A stretch of DNA of 64,000 nt from Caballeronia cordobensis (GTDB lineage Bacteria > Pseudomonadota > Gammaproteobacteria > Burkholderiales > Burkholderiaceae): contig NZ_FCNY02000013.1 in assembly GCF_001544575.2 (NCBI RefSeq), forward strand, positions 146,374-210,373, in the 5' to 3' direction. This document shows, piece by piece, positions 9,391-16,586 of this stretch (its first letter is position 1; every line of letters starts with the position of its first letter). The notes under the pieces were generated by a model. The model did not search any database. It saw nothing but the letters and a program-made list of their open reading frames with translations, and was not told the origin of the DNA. Both the position numbers and the translations under genes were made by a program.

Positions 9391-9420
9391 AAAAACCCGT
9401 CACGCGTGACGGGTTTTTTT
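9391..9420. terminator. Terminator between galU and tusA (bidirectional)
   Basis: The stem AACCCGTCACG/CGTGACGGGTT is a near-perfect palindrome with A residues on its left and seven T residues on its right. It sits 17 bp after the galU stop and 25 bp before the tusA stop, so it can serve both convergent genes. Confidence 0.9.
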
Positions 9421-9444
9421 GTTTCTGCGCGCTGCTTTACCGTT

Positions 9445-9672
9445 TCAACGACGCCGCATCAGAAAGATGAACGTCTTGTCCTGCGCCGTCGATTCGACGA
9501 TCTCGTTGCCGGTCTGCTTGGCGAACGCCGCGAAATCGCGCTGCGAACCCGGGTCCGTGGCGAGAACCTTCAGAATCTGGCCGCTCGTCATGTCCGCGAG
9601 CGCCTTCTTCGCCCGCAGAATCGGCAACGGGCAATTGAGCCCGCGCGCGTCGACTTCCTTGTGAACTTCCAT
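9445..9672 (-). CDS. tusA: TusA-family sulfur carrier protein
   Basis: 75 residues with the diagnostic CPLPILRAKKAL motif; Cys14 is the persulfide-carrying residue. The rest (GQILKVLATDPGSQRDF, then ETTAQ-like tail) matches the SirA/TusA two-layer fold. Acts in cytosolic sulfur relay, in tRNA thiolation or related sulfur transfer; the exact partner cannot be told from sequence. It stands alone between a terminator and the scarred region at 9.74 kb. The YeeD/DsrE-type carriers share the fold, so the symbol is by family. Confidence 0.82.
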   Translation of the reverse strand: MEVHKEVDARGLNCPLPILRAKKALADMTSGQILKVLATDPGSQRDFAAFAKQTGNEIVESTAQDKTFIFLMRRR

Positions 9673-9735
9673 CGCGATTGAACCTTTCCTTTGCCTGGGG
9701 ATGAGCGGTCGTGAGGTTCGATTTTAACGCAGCGG

Positions 9736-9813
9736 TCATAAGTTCACCGGCTGCGCAGTCTCATACGCCTGCCGCATCGCGATGCCGATGCGCGCGCCAT
9801 CCTCCAAGTTGAG
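9736..9813 (-). pseudogene. Remnant: C-terminal end of a Gfo/Idh-type oxidoreductase gene
   Basis: Read on the minus strand, 9813 to 9736 encodes LNLEDGARIGIAMRQAYET followed by AQPVNL and a TGA. This parallels the C-terminus of the intact oxidoreductase at 10363-11379 (LDDAREATRIGIAMRQAYER, then GEAVEL). An in-frame stop lies just upstream at 9820-9822 and nothing else of the gene remains. The two ends are similar but not identical, so this is a diverged second copy or the displaced original 3' end. It has no start and is not expected to be expressed. Confidence 0.72.
9759..9794. repeat. 36-bp direct repeat, left copy
   Basis: Exact 36-base match to 10386-10421, in the same orientation and 627 bp apart. 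Both copies lie in the last codons of Gfo/Idh-type reading frames and bracket the toxin-antitoxin scar. Consistent with a recombination or insertion boundary, or with conserved coding sequence in two paralogues. Confidence 0.85.
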
Positions 9814-9826
9814 AAACCTCTAGTTC

Positions 9827-9980
9827 ATGCGTCACGACATTGAGGATAGCGTTCGTCTGCGAATTCCCATCAATTGCGCGGCGCGAAGCGGGCTTTCAGC
9901 TCGGCCGCCTTCGGGCCGGACTCGATCCGGAAGACTGGAAGCCTTTCGACGACGTAGGTTCCGGGGTCCGCGAGACTCCG
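9827..9980 (+). pseudogene. Broken HigB/Gp49-like toxin gene
   Basis: Translation in two frames resembles the phage-derived Gp49-like (HigB/RelE-type) toxin family. One frame gives MRHDIEDSVRLR. After a +1 shift near 9860, another gives EFPSIARREAGFQLGRLRAG and then LDPEDWKPFDDVGSGVRE. Family members continue for another ~55 residues (the RIRD...YVLHCFQKKTQ region), which is missing here; coding similarity stops about 40 bp before the antitoxin start. So there is both a frameshift and a 3' deletion. Loss of function is inferred, and the position directly upstream of a HigA-like antitoxin supports the identification. Confidence 0.65.
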
Positions 9981-10016
9981 CTACCGCGCGATCGTCCGAG
10001 ACAGAAAGGAACGAAC

Positions 10017-10352
10017 ATGAGCAAGGTCGATACGCACGTTCGGCATGTGACGAAACCCGGAGCGAATCTGTTTGCCGAACTCGGTTTTTCGCCAGAGGAA
10101 GCGCGCCGATATCAAACCGAGTCGAAAGCGCTGATCAACCAGACGCTGACACTGAAGGAACAACTCATGGAGGAACTCGCGACCTGGATTGCCGCACATC
10201 ATCTCAAGCAATCCGAAGCGGCCGAGATCCTCCATGTCACACGGCCTCGCGTATCGGACGTCGTGAACAAGAAGACAAGCAAGTTCACGATCGATACGCT
10301 GGTGGACATGCTTGCTCGCGTAGGCAAGCCGGTGAAGCTCGTCATCGGCTGA
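10017..10352 (+). CDS. HigA-like antitoxin, XRE-family HTH protein (toxin partner broken)
   Basis: 111 residues. The N-terminal half (FAELGFSPEEARRYQTESKA) and the XRE helix-turn-helix at about 63-85 (KQSEAAEILHVTRPRVSDVV) match antitoxins of HigB-HigA modules encoded toxin-first. The ATG at 10017 has AAGGA seven bases upstream; the open frame continues upstream only because it runs through the toxin remnant. It would bind its own promoter as a repressor. The toxin upstream is truncated, so this is an orphan antitoxin. It may persist as a regulator or to neutralise related toxins elsewhere (inference). It ends 10 bp from the convergent oxidoreductase gene. Confidence 0.8.
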   Translation: MSKVDTHVRHVTKPGANLFAELGFSPEEARRYQTESKALINQTLTLKEQLMEELATWIAAHHLKQSEAAEILHVTRPRVSDVVNKKTSKFTIDTLVDMLARVGKPVKLVIG

Positions 10353-10362
10353 CGACCCGCGT

Positions 10363-11379
10363 TCACAATTCCACCGCCTCCCCTCTCTCATACGCCTGCC
10401 GCATCGCGATGCCGATGCGCGTCGCTTCCCGCGCATCGTCGAGCGTCAGCCCCGTGGGCCTGCCTTCCGCCAGCAAAGCCACGAACGCCTGCGCCTCGCG
10501 CAAAAACGCATCCTCGAAACGCTCGAAGAACGTCGGCGTGCATGCGTTGCGCATGCCGCCCGCATCGGCGATCTCGACGCGGTTCGCTCGCGGATTGCGC
10601 CCCACCGACACCGCGCCCGCCGTGCCGATCACTTCCGTTTGCGTGTCGTGACCGTGCGCCATCGTGCGCGATGCGTAGAGCACCGCGAGCCGCCCGTCGT
10701 CGAACTCGATGGTGCCCACGCCGTTATCGATGTCTCCGCACGCACGCAGGCCTTCGTGAATCGCGATCGTCCCGCTCGCGTACACGCGCTTCGGCTTCGG
10801 ATTGCCGAGCAGCCAGCGCGCGAGATCGATGTCGTGCACGCTGCAATCGAGAAAGAGCCCGCCCGATGTCGGCGCGAAACGCACGAAAAAGCCATCGGGA
10901 TCGTTCTTGTCGCAGGTCTGCGAGCGCACCATGAACGGCCTGCCGATGACGCCGTTCGCAATGCTATCGAAGGCATCGCGATAGCTCGCATCGAAGCGTC
11001 GCACGAAGCCGATCATCACCTGCAGATGCGGATGACGCGCGGCCTCCTCGATCACGGCGTCGCATTCGGCGAGATCGAGCGACAGCGGCTTCTCGCAGAA
11101 CACATGCTTGCCCGCGCGCAACGCGGCGATGATCTGCCGCGCGTGCAGCGATGTCGGCGTGACGAGCCACACGGCATCGATCGACGCATCGGCGAGCATG
11201 GCATCGTAATCGGCGTGAAGCGTCAGTTCGGGCAGGCTCGACGACGCCCACTCGCGCTCTTCCTGAACCGGACTGCACGCCGCGACGAGCGCAGCGCCCG
11301 GCACATGCCACGCGAGATTCGCGGCATGGCGCCGCCCGAGCCGCCCCAATCCGGCAATACCCACGCGCACCGTTTTCAT
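10363..11379 (-). CDS. Gfo/Idh/MocA-family dehydrogenase (inositol cluster)
   Basis: 338 residues with an N-terminal Rossmann fold (GLGRLG, glycines at 10, 12 and 15) and the CEKPLSL motif with Lys97 conserved. The C-terminal domain carries GGLFLDCSVHDIDLARW, holding the His/Asp typical of inositol-type dehydrogenases. It resembles IolG/IolW-type enzymes acting on inositol isomers or related cyclitols with NAD(P). Its ATG overlaps the iolG stop (ATGA), making it the third gene of an rpiR-iolG-gfo operon. Its last codons carry the 36-bp repeat shared with 9759-9794. A scyllo-inositol or chiro-inositol dehydrogenase is plausible; I cannot fix the substrate. Confidence 0.8.
   Translation of the reverse strand: MKTVRVGIAGLGRLGRRHAANLAWHVPGAALVAACSPVQEEREWASSSLPELTLHADYDAMLADASIDAVWLVTPTSLHARQIIAALRAGKHVFCEKPLSLDLAECDAVIEEAARHPHLQVMIGFVRRFDASYRDAFDSIANGVIGRPFMVRSQTCDKNDPDGFFVRFAPTSGGLFLDCSVHDIDLARWLLGNPKPKRVYASGTIAIHEGLRACGDIDNGVGTIEFDDGRLAVLYASRTMAHGHDTQTEVIGTAGAVSVGRNPRANRVEIADAGGMRNACTPTFFERFEDAFLREAQAFVALLAEGRPTGLTLDDAREATRIGIAMRQAYERGEAVEL
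10386..10421. repeat. 36-bp direct repeat, right copy
   Basis: Exact match to 9759-9794. It lies inside the 3' end of the intact oxidoreductase gene and encodes RIGIAMRQAYE. Confidence 0.85.
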
Positions 11380-12380
11380 GCGACGTGCTCCGCGAGATTC
11401 ACAATGCGTTTCTCGCGCCACGACACGCTCGCGGCTTCGGCAAGTTCCAGCGCTTTCAGGCCATCCGCGACTGTCGTGCGCACCGGCTTGGCGTTAGTGA
11501 CCGCATCGAAGAAATGCGCGATTTCCGCCGCGTACGCCGCACGATAGCGCTCGAGAAAGAACGCCTCGGGAACGTCGCTGGACACGGCCGTCTTCGTGTA
11601 CGACGTGACTTCCGTCGGCCGCACGTTGCCCGCCTGCAGCATGCCGCGACTGCCGAGCAACTCGAAGCGCTGATCGTAGCCATACGCCGCGCGCCGCGCC
11701 GTGTTGATCTGGCACAGCCGCCCGCGCTTCGTGCGGATCGTCACCGCCGTCGAATCGATGTCGCCCGCCTCGGCGATCGCCGGATCGGCGAGGCAACTGC
11801 CCGTCGCGTGCAGCGTCTCGGCTTCGTCGTCGAGAATCCAGCGGAAGATGTCGAAGTCGTGGATCAGCATGTCCTTGAAGATGCCGCCCGAGTGCCTGAT
11901 GTACTCGACCGGCGGCGCGCCCGGATCGCGGCTCGTGACGATCAGCATTTCCGGATCGCCGATCTCGCCCGCATCGATGCGCGCCTTCAACGCGGCAAAG
12001 GTCGGATCGAAACGTCGCTGAAAGCCGATCATGCAGACGACGCCCGCCTTCGCGACTGCATCGGCGCATGCACGGGCCCGCTCGATCGTCAGATCCACGG
12101 GCTTCTCGCAGAACACGTGCTTGCCCTGCGCCGCCGACGCCTGAATCAGATCGGCATGCGTATCCGTGCTCGAACACACGACCGTCGCGCCGATGGACGC
12201 ATCGCCCATCGCGCCGTCGATATCCGCCACTTGCGCGCCATGCAAAGCAGCCAGCGCCGCCGCCGCTTCCCTGTTCACATCGACAACATAACGAAGCCGC
12301 ACGCCCGGCTGCCGCGCGAGATTGGCCGCGTGAATCTTGCCGATGCGCCCCGCGCCGAACACCGCCACATCAATCGTCAT
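11376..12380 (-). CDS. iolG: Inositol 2-dehydrogenase
   Basis: Oxidises myo-inositol to 2-keto-myo-inositol (scyllo-inosose) with NAD+, the first catabolic step. 334 residues. GAGRIG is at 9-14, CEKPVDL has its Lys at about 93, and GGIFKDMLIHDFDIFRW carries the catalytic Asp/His pair near 168. I take the ATG at 12380. A GTG two codons upstream is equally possible because GGGAG lies four bases before it. Either start overlaps the 3' end of the RpiR regulator gene, so regulator and enzyme are coupled. The neighbouring iolCDEB genes support the substrate. Confidence 0.88.
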   Translation of the reverse strand: MTIDVAVFGAGRIGKIHAANLARQPGVRLRYVVDVNREAAAALAALHGAQVADIDGAMGDASIGATVVCSSTDTHADLIQASAAQGKHVFCEKPVDLTIERARACADAVAKAGVVCMIGFQRRFDPTFAALKARIDAGEIGDPEMLIVTSRDPGAPPVEYIRHSGGIFKDMLIHDFDIFRWILDDEAETLHATGSCLADPAIAEAGDIDSTAVTIRTKRGRLCQINTARRAAYGYDQRFELLGSRGMLQAGNVRPTEVTSYTKTAVSSDVPEAFFLERYRAAYAAEIAHFFDAVTNAKPVRTTVADGLKALELAEAASVSWREKRIVNLAEHVA

Positions 12381-13248
12381 AGCCACCTGTCTCCCTGGAT
12401 TCCTCGACGTTCAATTCGAGCCGGTACGCGAGCGCGATGAACAGCGCCTGGCACAGGCAAATGGTGCTCGTGAGCGAACGGAAGGCGAACGCGCTGCCCT
12501 CCTTCACGAGCAGGCTCGCGCTCGCGTGGCGCGCGAGCGGCGAAAGCTGGCTGTCGGTGATGACGAGGGTTGCCGCGCCCTGATGCTGCGCCGCGCGCAC
12601 GCAATATTGCGTTTCCTTGCCGTAGGGCGCGAAGCTGATCGCGACCACCACGTCCCCCTTCTTCACGCTGCGGACCTGCTCTCGGAACATGCCGCCGAAG
12701 CCCGAAATCAGATGCACGCGTTTCTTCGTGTGCTGCAAGGCATAGACGATGTAGCTCGCCACCGCGAACGAGCGTCGCACGCCGATCACATAGATGTTTT
12801 CCGCCTGCGACAGCATGTCGACGGCGGCTTCGAACTGCGCGTCGTCGAGACCGGCGGCGAGTTCGTCGAGACCCGTGCGGCTCGCCGCGATAAACTCGCG
12901 CGCCACCGACACGCCCGAGGCCTCGCCGGCCTTTTCGTCGATGAGCTTGCGTATGCGCTGCTGATAGCTCTGCTGCGAGCCGCCGCCGCCCGCGTACGCC
13001 TGCCGGAACACGGCCTGAAGGTCGGAGAAGCCGGAAAACCCGAAGCGCTGCGCAAAACGCACGACCGCCGATGCATGCACGCCGCACGCGCTCGCGATAT
13101 CGCTCGTGCGGTCCATCATCACGCTTGGGCGGTGCTGCTCGATATAGGTCGCCACGCTCTTCAACTGGCGCGGCAAGGAATCGTATGCATCGGTGATCCG
13201 CTGCATCAGTTCGTCGACGCTCTGCACGTCGGTGCTGGCTTCATCCAT
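12370..13248 (-). CDS. RpiR-family transcriptional regulator of inositol genes
   Basis: 292 residues from the ATG of MDEASTDVQS; the frame is open for 28 more codons upstream but those read as leader. An N-terminal RpiR helix-turn-helix (about residues 10-85, with SDIASACGVHASAVVRFAQR) is followed by a SIS sugar-isomerase domain (about 125-255, with IYVIGVRRSFAVA and GDVVVAISF). The SIS domain would sense a phosphorylated sugar or inositol intermediate. It sits divergently from the ABC transporter genes with a 203-bp intergenic region, and first in the minus-strand operon with iolG. Control of the cluster is inferred from position. Confidence 0.87.
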   Translation of the reverse strand: MDEASTDVQSVDELMQRITDAYDSLPRQLKSVATYIEQHRPSVMMDRTSDIASACGVHASAVVRFAQRFGFSGFSDLQAVFRQAYAGGGGSQQSYQQRIRKLIDEKAGEASGVSVAREFIAASRTGLDELAAGLDDAQFEAAVDMLSQAENIYVIGVRRSFAVASYIVYALQHTKKRVHLISGFGGMFREQVRSVKKGDVVVAISFAPYGKETQYCVRAAQHQGAATLVITDSQLSPLARHASASLLVKEGSAFAFRSLTSTICLCQALFIALAYRLELNVEESRETGGYDD

Positions 13249-13306
13249 CACAGGCTCTTGTTCGATGTTCGTCGTGCAACCGATTATAGGAAGGCGGCAA
13301 GCAAAT

Positions 13307-13322
13307 TGGAATGTATTTTCCA
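13307..13322. promoter_or_regulatory. Candidate RpiR operator (inverted repeat)
   Basis: TGGAATGTATTTTCCA is an imperfect palindrome (TGGAA...TTCCA) in the AT-richer middle of the divergent region between the regulator and the inositol transporter genes. A second palindrome, GAAATTTC, lies 14 bp to the right (13337-13344). Either or both may bind the RpiR protein or overlap the promoters; assignment rests on position and symmetry only. Confidence 0.4.
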
Positions 13323-13451
13323 TTTGTCGCACACATGAAATTTCTATTGCAGAGCACCGAAAACTGACCTACTCTTGGTCGTGAGCACGGAGCACGACGC
13401 TGCGGCTCGCGGGAACATCACACCAAACAACAACCGAGATAGGTGGAGACA

Positions 13452-14504
13452 ATGACCCTTTGCAACGGTCGGGCCGCGCTACGCGCGCTGGTGGCTGCTG
13501 CTGCGTTCTGCAGCGCGGCGATGATGGCGGCGAGTCCCGCTCACGCGGCGCCCGACGCGAAGTTCGTGCTGATCAGCCACGCGCCGGACTCCGATTCGTG
13601 GTGGAACACCATCAAGAACGCGATCAAGCAGGCCGACGAAGACTTCAACGTGCAAACCGATTACCGCAATCCGCCGAACGGCGATATCGCGGACATGTCG
13701 CGCCTGATCGAGCAGGCGGCCGCGCGCAATTACGACGGCGTCATCACCACCATTGCGGACTTCGACGTGCTGAAGAGCGCGATCAACAAAGTGACCGCGA
13801 AGAAGATTCCGCTCGTGACGATCAACTCGGGCACCGAAGAACAAAGCGCGCAGCTCGGCGCGATCATGCACGTCGGGCAGCCGGAATATGTCGCGGGCAA
13901 GGCCGCCGGCGAGAAGGCGAAAGCCGCGGGCGTGAAGTCGTTCCTGTGCGTGAACCACATCGCGACGAACACGGTGTCGTTCGATCGATGCAAGGGCTTC
14001 GCGGATGCGCTCGGCATCGACTACAAAGCCTCGACGCTCGATTCGGGACAGGACCCGACCGAGATCCAGTCGAAGGTGTCGGCGTATCTGCGCAACCATC
14101 CGGACACGCAGGCGATCCTCACGCTCGGACCCACGCCCGCTTCGGCGACGCTCAAGGCCGTGGTGCAAATGGGCCTGCAAAACAAGGTCTATTTCGTGAC
14201 CTTCGACTTCTCCGATGACATCGCCAAGGCGATCAAGGACGGCACGATCAAGTTCGCCATCGACCAGCAGCCGTATCTGCAAGGCTATATCCCGGTGGCG
14301 GTGCTCGCGATCGCGAAGAAGGAGCACACCACCGATCCGGCGAAGATCCGTCAGATTCTCGAAGCCAATCCGAAGTTCAAGGCGCGCCTCGACACCTACG
14401 GATTGCAGCCGTCGTACGGTCCGAAGAACATCCGCTCGGGGCCGGGCTTCATCACCAAGGAAAACCTCGACAAGGTCGTGAAGTACGCGGGCCAATATCG
14501 TTGA
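13452..14504 (+). CDS. Periplasmic sugar-binding protein of an inositol-type ABC transporter
   Basis: 350 residues with a Sec signal peptide (cleavage likely after AHA at residue 32). The mature part is a type I periplasmic binding protein (Peripla_BP_4): KFVLISHAPDSDSWWNTIKN opens the first lobe, and the hinge region includes CVNHIATNTVSFDRC. The ATG at 13452 is preceded by AGGTGGAG; a GTG three codons earlier is too close to that site. It is the first gene of the plus-strand run, directly upstream of a permease and an ATPase and in front of iolC-iolD, so inositol is the probable ligand. Ribose/xylose-type ligands cannot be excluded from sequence. Confidence 0.85.
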   Translation: MTLCNGRAALRALVAAAAFCSAAMMAASPAHAAPDAKFVLISHAPDSDSWWNTIKNAIKQADEDFNVQTDYRNPPNGDIADMSRLIEQAAARNYDGVITTIADFDVLKSAINKVTAKKIPLVTINSGTEEQSAQLGAIMHVGQPEYVAGKAAGEKAKAAGVKSFLCVNHIATNTVSFDRCKGFADALGIDYKASTLDSGQDPTEIQSKVSAYLRNHPDTQAILTLGPTPASATLKAVVQMGLQNKVYFVTFDFSDDIAKAIKDGTIKFAIDQQPYLQGYIPVAVLAIAKKEHTTDPAKIRQILEANPKFKARLDTYGLQPSYGPKNIRSGPGFITKENLDKVVKYAGQYR

Positions 14505-14511
14505 TCACCTT

Positions 14512-14536
14512 CGGGCGGTGTTGCTGACGCCGCCCG
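14512..14536 (+). terminator. Stem-loop between binding protein and permease genes (attenuator-like)
   Basis: Stem CGGGCGG/CCGCCCG with an 11-base loop, eight bp after the binding-protein stop, followed by CTTTC rather than a long U tract. Such intercistronic hairpins commonly keep binding-protein mRNA more abundant than permease mRNA; that role is inferred. Confidence 0.5.
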
Positions 14537-14625
14537 CTTTCATCAAAGACGTATCGCTCTCTATGCACTTCTGCGTCCGTTCGCGGACGCGGCAGGCACC
14601 TGCACGTACGTATCAAGGAGACATC

Positions 14626-15777
14626 ATGGGCGTAGCCGGAAAACACTATCCGCCACACGCGAACGCTGAAACCACCGATGCGGTCAAGCCTTCCGACGAG
14701 CGTGTGCGGCGGCAATCGTGGTTCGGCCATTTGCTGAACCGGCCGGAATTCGCGGCGATTTCCGGCACCGTGCTCGTGTTTCTCGTGTTCGGCTTCGCCG
14801 CCGGATCGTCGGGCATGTTCAATCTCGACGGCGTGATGAACTGGTCGCAAGTGGCCGCCTATCTCGGCCTGCTCGCGGTCGGCGCGTGCCTCCTGATGAT
14901 CGCGGGCGAGTTCGACTTGTCCATCGGCTCGATGATCGGCTTCGCGGGCATGATGGTCGCGCTGCCGTCGGTCTATTTCCATTGGCCGATCTCCGTGTCG
15001 ATTCTCTTCGCCTTCGTCATGTCGATGCTGCTCGGCGCGCTGAACGGCTATCTCGTGATGAAAACGCGCCTGCCCTCGTTCATCGTCACGCTCGCGTTTC
15101 TCTTCATTCTGCGCGGACTGACGCTCGCGTTGTCGATCATGTTCGCCGACCGCACGATCATTTCCGGCGTCGGCGATCTCGCGCAGAACGATGCGATCGC
15201 CAACACGCTCTTTCATGGCGTCGCGTTTCATGGCGTGTTCACGTGGCTCGCGCACATGGGCGTCGGCAAATTGCTCGACAGCGGCGAGCCGCTCGTGCCG
15301 GGCATTCCGAAGGTCATCATCTGGTGGATCGTGCTGGCGGCGATCTGCGCGTTCGTGCTCGCGAAGACGCGCTACGGCAACTGGATTCTCGCCGTCGGCG
15401 GCGATGCGAATGCCGCGAAGAACGTCGGCGTGCCGGTGAAGCGCGTGAAAATTTCGCTCTTCGTGCTGACCGCGTTCTGCTCGTGCCTGTTCGCCGTGCT
15501 GCAAGTGTGCGATATCGGTTCCGCGGCGGCCGACCGTGGCCTGCAGAAGGAATTCGAGGCGATCATCGCGGCGGTCATCGGCGGCACCTTGCTCACGGGC
15601 GGTTATGGATCGGTGGTCGGCGCATGCTTTGGCGCGCTGATCTTCGGCGTCGTGCAGATCGGCATCACCTACACGAACGTGAGCTCGGACTGGTTCCGCG
15701 TGTTCCTCGGCGTGATGCTGCTGATCGCCGTGCTCTTCAATCACTACGTGCGCCGCCGCGTTTCACAGGCGCAATGA
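14626..15777 (+). CDS. Permease of the inositol-type sugar ABC transporter
   Basis: 383 residues of the BPD_transp_2 (RbsC-like) family. A cytosolic N-terminus of about 35 residues is followed by eight to ten hydrophobic segments. The family signature EFDLSIGSMIGFAG is near residue 105 and the conserved GGDANAAKNVGVPVKRVK loop, which contacts the ATPase, is near 262. The start is fixed by a perfect AAGGAG seven bases before the ATG at 14626; the open frame upstream lacks homology. It probably forms a homodimer in the inner membrane. Confidence 0.88.
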   Translation: MGVAGKHYPPHANAETTDAVKPSDERVRRQSWFGHLLNRPEFAAISGTVLVFLVFGFAAGSSGMFNLDGVMNWSQVAAYLGLLAVGACLLMIAGEFDLSIGSMIGFAGMMVALPSVYFHWPISVSILFAFVMSMLLGALNGYLVMKTRLPSFIVTLAFLFILRGLTLALSIMFADRTIISGVGDLAQNDAIANTLFHGVAFHGVFTWLAHMGVGKLLDSGEPLVPGIPKVIIWWIVLAAICAFVLAKTRYGNWILAVGGDANAAKNVGVPVKRVKISLFVLTAFCSCLFAVLQVCDIGSAAADRGLQKEFEAIIAAVIGGTLLTGGYGSVVGACFGALIFGVVQIGITYTNVSSDWFRVFLGVMLLIAVLFNHYVRRRVSQAQ

Positions 15778-15788
15778 GGAGAAGCGAC

Positions 15789-16574
15789 ATGAACGACGAC
15801 AACATCCTCGCCCTCGAAAACGTCAGCAAGTATTTCGGCAAGGTGATCGCGCTGAACGGCGTCACCCTGCGCCTGAAGCGCGGCGAAGTGCATTGCCTGC
15901 TCGGCGATAACGGCGCGGGCAAGTCCACGCTCATCAAGACGCTGGCGGGCGTGCACCAGCCCTCTTCCGGCGACTATCTCGTCGATGGCGCGCCCGTGCA
16001 TTTCGATTCGCCGAAGGAAGCGCTCGATCTCGGCATCGCGACCGTATATCAGGATCTCGCGCTCGTGCCGCTGCTTTCTGTCGCCCGCAATTTCTTCATG
16101 GGCCGCGAGCCGCAGAAAAAGCGCTTCGGCATCAGCGTGATGGATCTCGATCTCGCCGCCGAGACCTCGCGCGCGAAGCTCGCGGAAATGGGCATCAACG
16201 TGCGCGATCCGCATCAGCCGATCGGCACGATGTCGGGCGGCGAAAAGCAGTGTCTCGCAATCGCGCGCGCGATTCACTTCGGCGCGCGCGTGCTGATTCT
16301 CGACGAACCGACCGCCGCGCTCGGCGTGAAGCAGAGCTTCAACGTGCTGAAGCTCATTCACAAGGCGCGCGAAAAAGGCATCTCGGTGATCTTCATCACG
16401 CACAACGTCCATCATGCCTACCCCATCGGCGATTCGTTCACGCTGCTCAATCGCGGCCGTTCGATGGGCACGTTCACGAAGGACACCATCAGCAAGAACG
16501 AGGTGCTCGACATGATGGCGGGCGGCGCGGAGATGCAGCAGATGATGAGCGAACTCGAAGGCGCGACGATCTGA
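15789..16574 (+). CDS. ATP-binding protein of the inositol-type sugar ABC transporter (single NBD)
   Basis: 261 residues with one nucleotide-binding domain: Walker A GDNGAGKST near 39-47, signature MSGGEKQ near 148, Walker B VLILDEPT near 170, and switch His in ITHNVHHA. Most RbsA/XylG-type ATPases are ~500-residue tandem fusions; this half-size form resembles the FrcA-like group. AGGAG lies just before the ATG, 11 bp after the permease stop. It is followed 12 bp later by iolC, tying the transporter to inositol breakdown. Confidence 0.88.
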   Translation: MNDDNILALENVSKYFGKVIALNGVTLRLKRGEVHCLLGDNGAGKSTLIKTLAGVHQPSSGDYLVDGAPVHFDSPKEALDLGIATVYQDLALVPLLSVARNFFMGREPQKKRFGISVMDLDLAAETSRAKLAEMGINVRDPHQPIGTMSGGEKQCLAIARAIHFGARVLILDEPTAALGVKQSFNVLKLIHKAREKGISVIFITHNVHHAYPIGDSFTLLNRGRSMGTFTKDTISKNEVLDMMAGGAEMQQMMSELEGATI

Positions 16575-16586
16575 GGACTATCCAGC

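Noticed and set aside
9827..10651. A long plus-strand frame across the toxin scar, the antitoxin and the convergent oxidoreductase
   Set aside because: It runs out of frame with the antitoxin and antisense to the oxidoreductase; only its first few codons match the toxin family.
13443..13451. GTG start three codons before the inositol-type binding protein
   Set aside because: It overlaps the AGGTGGAG ribosome site that serves the ATG at 13452, and the signal peptide is complete without it.
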